Shown here: positions 15,939 to 23,244 of the stretch, in pieces
Layout of the letters: every line of letters begins with the position of its first letter
Position numbering within the stretch: position 1 is the stretch's first letter
Origin: Thermoplasmata archaeon
Lineage (GTDB): Archaea > Thermoplasmatota > Thermoplasmata > Thermoplasmatales > Thermoplasmataceae
Reading direction: 5' to 3'
Assembly (NCBI GenBank): GCA_021816385.1
Contig: JAKAYJ010000001.1
Span: 9,927 to 40,247 of the forward strand
DNA length: 30,321 bases
Made by a program: the position numbers and the translations under genes
Notes under the pieces: generated by a model
The model's input: only the letters and a program-made list of their open reading frames with translations
Database searches by the model: none
Told to the model about the DNA's origin: nothing

Positions 15939-18320
15939 CTATTTATTATATTTCTCCCTCAGTTTCTCGAAGATTTCAAGTTTTTCAAGGCCCTTGCTTA
16001 TTCCAAGCCTGTTCTTATCGTTCCTGATTTTATCCATGAGATTCCGTGTCTCATCAATCCTGGTTTCACCCACAAAGGGTAATATTGCAGACATGAGGTT
16101 TGATACATTTCTGCCTCCTGTTGATATCTCATTCAGTCTTGTAACAATCCTCTCAACGTTCTCAAAGGCAATATCCTTATTTTCCAGGGACAGGCCAAGG
16201 GATGTATAATATCTCGATTCATCCTGCTTCTTGATCTTTCCGTCCTTCGCAAGCGAGAATATTTCTTCCATAGCCTCTTTTCCTATGAGGTTTCCCATGG
16301 CACCCAGTATGGCAACACGGTCATTGTCATTCTTCAATGATTCATACTTCCCTATGGTTGCATCAGGATCATTGTTCTTCCTTACAAATGCAAATGCAAT
16401 GGCATTCCTCATGTCCGGATCTTCCTTCTCAATATGATGGAACTTTCCTGCAAGCTCGCTGCATGTATGATCATCAACTTCTGCCAGTCTCCTGAGTACA
16501 AGACCGTGAAGTATTGACCTGTTTATGTCATCATTCCTGTCATGTTCCAGCATCTTTCTCTGTGACTCATGGAAATTCCTGAATGCATTCTTCACATCTT
16601 CATTCCTGTATAGCACATGATGGAGTTCTGCAAGCTCATTTGATATCTGGATTGAAAGGTTATACCTGTTGTTTTCATTGAATTTTCCAACCATATCCGT
16701 ATAATGCTTCAGTTCCATTCTCCCGGAGACAACAAGCGCATAAAGATCACTTACAATCCCGATAAGGTCGAACTCAGTGAAATCTTTTGATGAAGGATCA
16801 AATTTTTTGTAGAATTCATCTGTGTATCTTACCCTGTAGAATCCAGATTCATCTGCATTCAGCTTTATGAATCCATCTCCATTCACATCTCCTTCCTTCG
16901 TATCAAACAGGACGCTCTCAGTACCACCCTTCCTCTTAACGGTCAGTGGCACAGGCCATATCCTGTCATCTGTTTTTCCATTAAGAAGGAATCTCTCCTG
17001 TGAAATTCTTCTTGTAGAATCATCATTCACGCTTATGAGTGGATAGCCATCCCTCGTTATCCATGCATCCATGATATTGCTTACGTCCCTCTCTGAATTC
17101 TCCGAGATGCTCTTCCAGAGATCTGCTGCCTCTGCATTTGAATACGAATATCTCACCAGGTATGCATGCAGCCCCCTCCTGAATGCATCATCACCCACAT
17201 AACGTTCAATCATCCTCAGGATCATTCCACCCTTCCCGTATGTTATCTCAGTGGATCTTTCTCCCATCTTGTCCATGTCCCTCTCCTTGGGGGAGACAGG
17301 ATTGCTGCTTTCCAGTGAATCAACCAGGAATGCGCCTCTTCCATCTGAAACAAGCATGTCACCTGTTATGTTCCATTCCGGGTATATGGATTCAATCGCC
17401 TTGTTTGCCATGAATGTTGCAAAACTTTCGTTAAGCCACAGATCGTTCCAGTATTTCATTGTTACAAGGTCACCGAACCACTGATGTGCAATTTCATGGG
17501 CTATGACTGATGCTATCCTCTTTCTTGATGCATTGCCTGAGCTCTCATTATACAGCAGTGCAGATTCCCTGAATGTTATTGCACCCCAGTTTTCCATTGC
17601 ACCTGCAGCAAATTCCGGTACAGATATGAGGTGCATTTTCGGCAGCATGTATGGTATACCGGTATATTCGTTGAAGAAATCAATACATTTTTCTGCAACA
17701 TCAAGTGGGAACTTGGTAGTTTCCATGTGCCCCTTCAATCCAGTAAGATAGAGATCAACATTTCCATGCTTCCTGTGCATTGTCTTGAACACTCCGATTC
17801 CTATGTATAACAGATAGGTAGGCATTCTTGGTGTAATCTGGAACTCAACTGTTTTCCTTCCATCTTTAACGGTTGTTCTTTCAACAGGCATATTACTGAT
17901 TGCCTCGAGATCATGAGCGATGATAAGCCTCATAGTGAACGTCGCCTTCAAAAGTGGCTCATCAAAGCATGGGAAGGCTCTCCTTGCACCTATGGCCTCA
18001 AACTGGGTTGATATCATTTCAGAGCCATCCGGAGTCCTGGCAAGGTAAAGTCCCGTAAGAGCTTCTGGAACCTTAGCCCTGAAACCAATGAAAAGTTCAC
18101 TGTTGTTCCTCAGTTCCCCCTTTATGATCTTTTCCTCATCCTTCTTTCCATTCTCCAGTTCTACCTTCATTCCATTGAGCTTTATTTCGGTTATCTCATG
18201 ATTTATTGTGTTTATAACAAAATCCTTCTCATTCCCGCTGAGCAGGATCTTCTCCTTTCCTTTATACTCCTTTTTTTTCTCATCATAATCCAGTTCTATG
18301 TCATAATGCTCAATTCTCAT
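15939..18320 (-). CDS. M1 aminopeptidase, tricorn interacting factor F2/F3 type
   Basis: A 793-residue zinc aminopeptidase that removes N-terminal residues from short peptides; in Thermoplasma the related factors F2 and F3 (about 780 residues) finish proteolysis begun by the proteasome and tricorn. Seen: the N-terminal beta-saddle domain from MRIEHYDIELDY, the exopeptidase motif GAMEN (240-244), zinc site HEIAH (275-279) with the downstream Glu298 of LNESFATF, and a long helical C-terminal domain. The ATG at 18320 is chosen because it starts the conserved first strand and has a TATA box 27 bp upstream. The reading frame extends 49 codons further, but that part would overlap the divergent DUF302 gene and its promoter. 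The gene is cytosolic, with no signal peptide. It lies 112 bp upstream of thrS on the same strand, and thrS has its own promoter. Confidence 0.93.
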   Translation of the reverse strand: MRIEHYDIELDYDEKKKEYKGKEKILLSGNEKDFVINTINHEITEIKLNGMKVELENGKKDEEKIIKGELRNNSELFIGFRAKVPEALTGLYLARTPDGSEMISTQFEAIGARRAFPCFDEPLLKATFTMRLIIAHDLEAISNMPVERTTVKDGRKTVEFQITPRMPTYLLYIGIGVFKTMHRKHGNVDLYLTGLKGHMETTKFPLDVAEKCIDFFNEYTGIPYMLPKMHLISVPEFAAGAMENWGAITFRESALLYNESSGNASRKRIASVIAHEIAHQWFGDLVTMKYWNDLWLNESFATFMANKAIESIYPEWNITGDMLVSDGRGAFLVDSLESSNPVSPKERDMDKMGERSTEITYGKGGMILRMIERYVGDDAFRRGLHAYLVRYSYSNAEAADLWKSISENSERDVSNIMDAWITRDGYPLISVNDDSTRRISQERFLLNGKTDDRIWPVPLTVKRKGGTESVLFDTKEGDVNGDGFIKLNADESGFYRVRYTDEFYKKFDPSSKDFTEFDLIGIVSDLYALVVSGRMELKHYTDMVGKFNENNRYNLSIQISNELAELHHVLYRNEDVKNAFRNFHESQRKMLEHDRNDDINRSILHGLVLRRLAEVDDHTCSELAGKFHHIEKEDPDMRNAIAFAFVRKNNDPDATIGKYESLKNDNDRVAILGAMGNLIGKEAMEEIFSLAKDGKIKKQDESRYYTSLGLSLENKDIAFENVERIVTRLNEISTGGRNVSNLMSAILPFVGETRIDETRNLMDKIRNDKNRLGISKGLEKLEIFEKLREKYNK

Positions 18321-18342
18321 GTTCACTAAATATGGTGATTGT

Positions 18343-18353
18343 GTAAATAAATT
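18343..18353 (-). promoter_or_regulatory. TATA box for the M1 aminopeptidase
   Basis: Minus-strand AATTTATTTAC, centred about 27 bp before the ATG at 18320. It lies in the 79-bp divergent promoter region shared with the DUF302 gene. Confidence 0.55.
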
Positions 18354-18370
18354 GCCATCACCCCGTGAGT

Positions 18371-18380
18371 GAATATATAC
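18371..18380 (+). promoter_or_regulatory. TATA box for the DUF302 gene
   Basis: GAATATATAC centred 25 bp before the ATG at 18400, typical of a leaderless archaeal transcript. Confidence 0.6.
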
Positions 18381-18399
18381 CATCAATGGATTCTGTAAC

Positions 18400-18789
18400 A
18401 TGGAATCAGAAGAAGCATTTGCAAGAATTATACCAGGATTGAAATTCAGGGAAACGGTTGAACTCATAAGGCATGGACTGGAGGATTCCGGTCTTAAGAT
18501 ATTCAGTATGATAGATCACAGTGGGGCAGCTAAAGAAGTTGATCTTGAATTATTTCCTGCCATGGTGATCATCTTCGGAAATCCGAAGGGCGGGACTGGA
18601 CTGATCCAGGAAAACCCGGAGATTGCCATTGATCTACCTGCTAAAATACTTGTTTATGAGAAGGATGGAACACATGTTCTTTACAGGAAGCTGGAGGCAA
18701 TCCTGAAGATGCATAACATGGGGAATCTTGCAGAGAAGGGAAAAGCCTTCGATATGAATGTTCAAAAGGTCCTGGACAGGCTGAAGTAG
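18400..18789 (+). CDS. DUF302-family protein
   Basis: A 129-residue protein of the DUF302 family. The opening segment (KFRETVELIRHGLEDSGLKI) corresponds to the family's helix, and the core is MIDHSGAAKEVDLEL, IIFGNPKGGTGLIQENP, AIDLPAKILVYEKDG, which matches the well-conserved GNP and DLP blocks. DUF302 proteins are small alpha/beta proteins, often dimeric, with no established reaction; some are linked to stress or sulfur genes. There is no signal peptide, so it is cytosolic. It is followed after 75 bp by tag, which has its own TATA box. Confidence 0.9.
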   Translation: MESEEAFARIIPGLKFRETVELIRHGLEDSGLKIFSMIDHSGAAKEVDLELFPAMVIIFGNPKGGTGLIQENPEIAIDLPAKILVYEKDGTHVLYRKLEAILKMHNMGNLAEKGKAFDMNVQKVLDRLK

Positions 18790-18833
18790 TTCTATGCATG
18801 ACAGGTTTTTAAAACTACTGCAGTCTGGTGATA

Positions 18834-18843
18834 GAATAAATAT
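18834..18843 (+). promoter_or_regulatory. TATA box for tag
   Basis: GAATAAATAT centred 27 bp before the ATG at 18865. Confidence 0.5.
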
Positions 18844-18864
18844 CAGGAAAAGGATCGTACAGGT

Positions 18865-19434
18865 ATGGGTGAATTGAAAAGATGCCAGTGGAAGGGGATC
18901 AGTGATCCCATATATCTGGATTATCACGACATGGAATGGGGCGTTCCAATTCATGATGACAGAAAGCTGTTTGAGGCACTGATCCTTGATGGATTCCAGG
19001 CAGGTCTCAGCTGGATCACGGTCCTGAAGAAAAGGGAAAACTACAGGAAAGCATTTGATAATTTTTGTGCGGAAAAAATTGCAGTTTATGATCAGGTGAA
19101 GATTGAAGATCTGATGATTAACAGTGGCATTATCAGGAATCGGCTGAAAATTACAGCAGCTGTGACCAATGCAACTTTGTTTCTTAAAGTCAAGGAGGAA
19201 TTCGGCTCCTTTGATTCATATATCTGGTCATTTGTAAATGGAAAGACAGTGAGGAACAGCTGGAAACATGATTACGAGATACCCTCAACAAGCAGGCAGT
19301 CTGACAGCATGAGTAAGGACCTGAGAAAAAGAGGGTTCAAATTTGTTGGTTCAACAATATGCTACGCATTTATGCAGGCCGCAGGTTTGATAAATGACCA
19401 TCTGGTTGAATGTTTCCGTTATGATCAACTTTGA
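18865..19434 (+). CDS. tag: DNA-3-methyladenine glycosylase I
   Basis: A 189-residue Tag enzyme that removes 3-methyladenine from alkylated DNA and so starts base-excision repair. It aligns over its whole length with bacterial Tag. The zinc-snap ligands are present: Cys7 (RCQW), His21 (DYHDMEWGVP), and His179 and Cys183 (NDHLVEC). The helical core GFQAGLSWITVLKKRENYR and the C-terminal KKRGFKFVG-type block are also there. One variation: the Glu that contacts the alkylated base in E. coli (Glu38, in LEGQQAG) is Asp here (LDGFQAG, Asp42). Tag is chiefly bacterial, so this copy was probably acquired by the lineage. Confidence 0.94.
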   Translation: MGELKRCQWKGISDPIYLDYHDMEWGVPIHDDRKLFEALILDGFQAGLSWITVLKKRENYRKAFDNFCAEKIAVYDQVKIEDLMINSGIIRNRLKITAAVTNATLFLKVKEEFGSFDSYIWSFVNGKTVRNSWKHDYEIPSTSRQSDSMSKDLRKRGFKFVGSTICYAFMQAAGLINDHLVECFRYDQL

Positions 19435-19482
19435 ACATGGGATAAGGCATGTGTTCCCAATTATTTCGGGAAAGCAAAATCA

Positions 19483-19890
19483 TCAATTCATCCTGGAAAA
19501 CCACTCCATGGATTCTTCCAGTAGAACCTTTTCCTCCTCATATTTCTCAACCAACATCCTTCCATCTGCAAGGTCAATGTCCATGCCCTTCAGTCTTTCA
19601 ATTAGCATCAATTTTCCAGATTCCCTGAATTTTTTGCCAAAATTCTCAAGGTCAGCATAGAATTCTGAACCGAGTTCTGTCAGGAAATACTCTATTTTAG
19701 GCCTGTTATATCCAATGAACCACCTCCTCTGAACAATCCCGTATTTCATTAATTCCTTCAACTGCTTGTCAACACCCTGTCTTGTTATCTTCAGTGCATC
19801 CGCGAGATCATCTGGAGTCTTTGGTGTCCTGAGCAATTCAACAATGGAAACCCTGGAAGATGAGGTGAGAATGTTAATCTCTGAAATCAT
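19483..19890 (-). CDS. Winged helix-turn-helix transcriptional regulator
   Basis: A 135-residue protein. The first 80 residues are an ArsR/MarR-like winged helix: SRVSIVELLRTPKTPDDLAD, then ALKITRQGVDKQLKELMKYG as the recognition-helix region, then the wing RRWFIGYNRPKIEYFLTELG. The remainder is a charged, probably coiled-coil helix (FYADLENFGKKF to the end) likely to mediate dimerisation. No ligand-binding domain or metal-binding Cys is visible. It is divergent from the beta-solenoid gene at 20037, across a 146-bp A+T-rich region with inverted repeats, so control of itself and that neighbour is the simplest guess. A TATA-like AAGTTTATG lies 27 bp before the ATG. Confidence 0.82.
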   Translation of the reverse strand: MISEINILTSSSRVSIVELLRTPKTPDDLADALKITRQGVDKQLKELMKYGIVQRRWFIGYNRPKIEYFLTELGSEFYADLENFGKKFRESGKLMLIERLKGMDIDLADGRMLVEKYEEEKVLLEESMEWFSRMN

Positions 19891-19891
19891 G

Positions 19892-19899
19892 TGATATCA
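19892..19899. promoter_or_regulatory. Palindrome next to the regulator start
   Basis: TGATATCA, a perfect 8-bp palindrome touching the start codon of the winged-helix gene (ATG at 19890). It could be an autoregulatory operator; eight bases alone are weak evidence. Confidence 0.25.
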
Positions 19900-19912
19900 T
19901 GCTCTAAGGTGT

Positions 19913-19921
19913 CATAAACTT
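19913..19921 (-). promoter_or_regulatory. TATA box for the winged-helix regulator
   Basis: Minus-strand AAGTTTATG centred 27 bp before the ATG at 19890. Confidence 0.45.
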
Positions 19922-19961
19922 TTAGGTTGCAAAAATAAATTAAAAAGTTGAACTAACCAAG

Positions 19962-19996
19962 TTTAGAATTTATTCATTTAAATTTTAAGTTCTAAA
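19962..19996. promoter_or_regulatory. Inverted repeat in the divergent promoter region
   Basis: TTTAGAA (19962-19968) and TTCTAAA (19990-19996) are perfect inverted arms, 28 bp centre to centre. They lie directly upstream of the TATA-like TTAATATATT (20001-20010) that serves the gene at 20037. A dimeric regulator could bind here; the divergent winged-helix protein is the obvious candidate. Confidence 0.35.
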
Positions 19997-20036
19997 TATA
20001 TTAATATATTTCTCAATTATTAGAGTTTGATAGCAG

Positions 20037-21041
20037 ATGGACGTAGACAGGAAGAAAAAACTGGAGGAAATGTTGGCAAGTGGGAAGATGAGTGAGACCC
20101 TCTATAATGAGATCATGAAGAGGTGGGGGGAAGTTGATTCCAGCGGGGAAGAAAAGAAGGAGGAGGCAGCCGATAATATGAATATAAAATTAGGGAGTCT
20201 AAAATTTGAAGGGGAAGAGAGGAAGGATGAGGAAACGAAGGAAGACCCCAGACAGGAAAGGTCAAAAAAGATCAAACTGTCAGGGTCAAGCAGGATATCT
20301 TCAGTTTATGCAGAGGAACTTTCCGTATCTGGTTCCATAACAGTCGAGGGTACCATGGATTCAAACTGCATGGATATCTCAGGAAGCTGCAGGGTGGAAA
20401 AGGATGTTATTTCCTCTGATACAGTAGATTCTTCAGGATCTATGAGAATAGGAGGAAACGTGAAGGCAAACAGGATTGATTCATCAGGCTCACTGAGAGT
20501 GCAGGGGGCCATGGAAGTCGTTGAAATGGATTCATCGGGATCAATAGTGGCTGAATCTGTTAAATGTGAAGAATTTAAGAGTTCAGGATCAGCAAATATA
20601 GCACATGCCATTAGCGCAAGGAACATTGACACATCCGGAAAGACAACTGCAGAAAGCATTGACTGTATAACATTAAAATCCTCAGGAACAGTGGAAGTTG
20701 AGACTTTAAAGGGTGAAGAGCTGTATTTTTCAGGAAGAGTCAGGGCAAAATCAGTGAACGCAACAAGATTCCAGTTGAAGATATATGAAATGGATACCCA
20801 GATTGAACGGCTTGAAGCCAAAATAGTTGAAGTAACCCTGCAGAAGAGGAAATTCTTTTCAGGAGGGGCGAACATCGACGAAATATTATGCAGTAGGGCA
20901 TCTCTTGAATCTACAAAATCCAGGTATGTAAAGGGGGATGAGATATTCATAGGGGCAGGATGCGTTATCGATTATGTTGAGGCAAAGACCATAGAAATAT
21001 CTGATAATGCCCGCGTTAAGGAAAAGAAGATTGTTACCTGA
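20037..21041 (+). CDS. Bactofilin-like beta-solenoid repeat protein
   Basis: A 334-residue cytosolic protein. Residues 1-32 (RKKKLEEMLASGKMSETLYNEI) form a short SHOCT-like helical hairpin, followed by a charged Glu/Lys linker (33-78). Residues 80-245 are built of about ten repeats, each with a Ser-Gly turn at 82, 98, 115, 133, 150, 167, 183, 200, 216 and 232, a spacing of 16-18 residues. Alternating hydrophobic residues between the turns give a predicted beta-solenoid, as in bactofilins and other polymer-forming cytoskeletal proteins. A coiled-coil interruption (246-272) precedes a few further turns (275-334). Bactofilins polymerise without nucleotides in bacteria; polymerisation here is inferred only. 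DUF4097-like adhesin folds are an alternative. No export signal or membrane segment is visible. Confidence 0.75.
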   Translation: MDVDRKKKLEEMLASGKMSETLYNEIMKRWGEVDSSGEEKKEEAADNMNIKLGSLKFEGEERKDEETKEDPRQERSKKIKLSGSSRISSVYAEELSVSGSITVEGTMDSNCMDISGSCRVEKDVISSDTVDSSGSMRIGGNVKANRIDSSGSLRVQGAMEVVEMDSSGSIVAESVKCEEFKSSGSANIAHAISARNIDTSGKTTAESIDCITLKSSGTVEVETLKGEELYFSGRVRAKSVNATRFQLKIYEMDTQIERLEAKIVEVTLQKRKFFSGGANIDEILCSRASLESTKSRYVKGDEIFIGAGCVIDYVEAKTIEISDNARVKEKKIVT

Positions 21042-21138
21042 TTCGCTTATTTTCATTTTTTTGTAACTCAAATAATTATTTCAGCAGGATATAATAAAAT
21101 TTGATCTAAATCTCTTTTCAATGAATTAGTTTGCATGT

Positions 21139-21906
21139 TCATGCGCATGCAACGTTTGATCCACCAAGTGCATTCAGGAACTCACTTTCAGCATTACTGA
21201 TCTGTGTATATGTGGAAAGATTCCTGAACACAGTTTGTGGAGATACACTGTTGGAAAATGATGGATACATGAACCAGAAGTGAACGAATGTGCCGTCTGG
21301 ACCGGTGACAATCAGCATTGTAACCAGATGGCCCGTTTCAGCCGACCATGAGCCTGTCTGGTTCTGAATATTCATCTGTGTCTCGTACTTATCTGCAACT
21401 TGATAAACACTGGATGGCAGATTTCCCCTGATTACGCTAAGCGCATAGCTAACCCTTGAACTGTCTGATATTGGGTTGTTGTAGACACCACCAGTTAGTG
21501 TTTCATTATACAGGTATAGTGAAGTGAATGTGAATGGAACACCTGCATAGTTGAAGCTTATGTTTTCACCTTGCTTGCTTGTACCATTAAGGAATAACAG
21601 TCCAGGTGTTCCTGCTATGGACTGGTGAAGATCAACGTCTGGAGCAACATCTCTAGTGGAGTTTAGGAAGCTGTAGAGGACCCATGAATTGTCTGCACCT
21701 ATGGGACATCCATACCATGATATGAAATAGATATGATCCTGTCCTCCACTCAGAAGATCATTGTTTGAAATCTTCACATATTTTGAAAGTGGGACAGGAG
21801 CACTGTTCTTTGATATGTTGGAATAAATTGCAATACCTGATGCCACCACAATAATGACCACCACAACGGAAATAATAGCATATATTTCTTTTTTTGTGAA
21901 ATGCAT
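21139..21906 (-). CDS. Membrane-anchored DUF929 protein
   Basis: A 255-residue member of DUF929, a family I know from Sulfolobales and Thermoplasmatales. After a short basic start (MHFTKKEIY), a membrane helix (AIISVVVVIIVVASGIAIY) anchors an extracytoplasmic domain. Its core looks thioredoxin-like: a strand followed by ISWYGCPIGADNSW, then a central block, then GHLVTMLIVTGPDGTFVHFWFMYP. Only one Cys is present in the would-be active-site loop, so disulfide exchange by a CxxC is excluded; a second Cys lies at the extreme C-terminus. The ATG at 21906 is chosen because of a strong TATA box 26 bp upstream; 18 upstream codons (to 21960) would cover that box. The role is unknown. Confidence 0.82.
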   Translation of the reverse strand: MHFTKKEIYAIISVVVVIIVVASGIAIYSNISKNSAPVPLSKYVKISNNDLLSGGQDHIYFISWYGCPIGADNSWVLYSFLNSTRDVAPDVDLHQSIAGTPGLLFLNGTSKQGENISFNYAGVPFTFTSLYLYNETLTGGVYNNPISDSSRVSYALSVIRGNLPSSVYQVADKYETQMNIQNQTGSWSAETGHLVTMLIVTGPDGTFVHFWFMYPSFSNSVSPQTVFRNLSTYTQISNAESEFLNALGGSNVACA

Positions 21907-21925
21907 GCGTAAGGAATTCCAATAT

Positions 21926-21937
21926 CTATATATAAAC
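21926..21937 (-). promoter_or_regulatory. TATA box for the DUF929 gene
   Basis: Minus-strand GTTTATATATAG centred about 26 bp before the ATG at 21906. It fixes the downstream start. Confidence 0.6.
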
Positions 21938-22086
21938 ATTCTTGAAGACTCAATGACCATACATGATTGATGGGAATAATGGCAGTGAGCTTCACAGGTA
22001 ATTTAAGAACTGGCTCTCCGGATGGAGAAAGTTTATCTGATAGAAGGGCCGGTCAACCTTATTATAAGGACAATATGTTATATATG

Positions 22087-22124
22087 TTGACAGTTTATGA
22101 GTGTAACAGCATATATACTGTCAA
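22087..22124. promoter_or_regulatory. Inverted repeat upstream of the first tandem paralogue
   Basis: TTGACAGT (22087-22094) and ACTGTCAA (22117-22124) are perfect 8-bp arms, 30 bp centre to centre, about three helical turns. TATA-like sequences lie beside the arms (TTATATATG at 22078-22086 and CATATATAC at 22110-22118). The gene starts about 53 bp downstream and has a Shine-Dalgarno, so a leadered transcript from here is plausible. Confidence 0.45.
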
Positions 22125-22176
22125 AATTGATTCGATTCAGTAAATTGCGTATAGCTGAAAAAGGGAGTTGAATAAT

Positions 22177-23109
22177 GTGGAACAACTGGATGCTTTGAAC
22201 TGGAAGGTCTGCCTTTCATCAAGACCAAAGGGTGGTACCGCAGAAAAGACTGAGAAATTTGGCATAGAGTCAGAGCTGGGGTTCATCTTCGAGGAGGAGA
22301 TAACAGAGATGAATCTCTTCGTGAAGAAAACCGAGGAAATGCAGAGGGAGATGGTAATATTTCTCAATCAGTCCAAGGCTATGGAAATGAACAATATATA
22401 CAGGGTAAGAAGCATTGCCAGAAAGAATTTCAAGCTGACGGATATAGCAAGAAAGTTACTTGGCATATCCTCAGTTGTACTTTCATCCTTCAGCATATCC
22501 AAAGGAGAATACAGAATAGAATTCCTGTTCCACGATTCAGAAATAGAAGATGTATCAAGGGTGATCCTGCAGGAACTAGCTGAAAAATCTGACGTCAGGG
22601 TTGAATATATTGGACCTAGCGGTGGATTCAGGAATTCTATCAAAAGGATCACGGAAAGGACAACATTAACACTTATAGGCATCGAGACCGATCCACCGGA
22701 TGAGGAACTTAAGCTGGAGCGGAATCCCATGGGAAATGAATGGGTGAGAATAGAAAAAACACCACTTGGCAAGGGGGACATAAATGGTATTTATTTCACC
22801 ACAGAGAAGCCATCACGGAAAGATGTTACGGAGATAGTCCCGGGAAAGATTTACTTTGCGGCTACAAAGAATGAATTCATAAGGGAGATGGACAGGATGA
22901 TGGGTGAAAGCAGGATTCCATGTATATCGAAGATAAACATTCTGAAAGGAAGGAAATTTTATACATTGATAGCGGTTCCTGACATTTTTTCTGGAGAATA
23001 TATAAATATTGTCAGGCAGGTTGCATCATCGTTCGATCAGTGGAAGCCAAAGATATTCAGGGTACAGAATATCGGAGAATGGATCTACAAAGAAAAAATT
23101 CTCCCATGA
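22177..23109 (+). CDS. Unknown protein, tandem paralogue 1
   Basis: A 310-residue soluble protein without signal peptide or membrane segment. I do not recognise the family. It aligns end to end with the next two genes. Shared blocks: LNWK near the start, SE(L/M)G followed by an acidic strand, VVLSSF...GEYRIEFLF, VEYIGPSGG, the NEWVRIEKTP segment, and a tail of RVQNIGEWI. The alternating strands and helices suggest several alpha/beta sensor-like modules; the central part vaguely resembles the N-terminal half of archaeal HTH_10 regulators, but no helix-turn-helix is visible. The GTG at 22177 is preferred because GGGAG (22163-22167) precedes it at Shine-Dalgarno distance; an in-frame TTG lies at 22168. 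Confidence 0.75.
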   Translation: MEQLDALNWKVCLSSRPKGGTAEKTEKFGIESELGFIFEEEITEMNLFVKKTEEMQREMVIFLNQSKAMEMNNIYRVRSIARKNFKLTDIARKLLGISSVVLSSFSISKGEYRIEFLFHDSEIEDVSRVILQELAEKSDVRVEYIGPSGGFRNSIKRITERTTLTLIGIETDPPDEELKLERNPMGNEWVRIEKTPLGKGDINGIYFTTEKPSRKDVTEIVPGKIYFAATKNEFIREMDRMMGESRIPCISKINILKGRKFYTLIAVPDIFSGEYINIVRQVASSFDQWKPKIFRVQNIGEWIYKEKILP

Positions 23110-23168
23110 TATCTCTGAAGTGGCATTAAAACATATGAAAGTAACGCTATTTTAGCAACAATTTGTAC

Positions 23169-23198
23169 CAAATGTTTTTTATAAATAGACGTCATTTG
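23169..23198. promoter_or_regulatory. Inverted repeat flanking a TATA box, paralogue 2
   Basis: CAAATG (23169-23174) and CATTTG (23193-23198) flank TTTTATAAAT (23178-23187). ATTTG-TAC-CAAAT (23161-23173) overlaps the left arm. A second TATA-like stretch, AAATTTATTTATTAA, occurs nearer the gene (23215-23229). Confidence 0.35.
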
Positions 23199-23244
23199 TT
23201 CAATAGAATTTAAACAAATTTATTTATTAATCTGGAGAAATTAA

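Noticed and set aside
18321..18467. N-terminal extension of the M1 aminopeptidase by 49 residues
   Set aside because: It would overlap the start of the divergent DUF302 gene and cover both TATA boxes; homology to M1 enzymes begins at MRIEHYD.
20306..20950. A 214-codon open frame on the minus strand inside the beta-solenoid gene
   Set aside because: It is a shadow of the repetitive Ser-Gly codons on the plus strand; the plus frame has a promoter, a proper start and a regular repeat period.
22015..22028. Small hairpin TCTCC-GGAT-GGAGA as a riboswitch or terminator
   Set aside because: A five-base stem with no T-run and no wider conserved structure is not enough.
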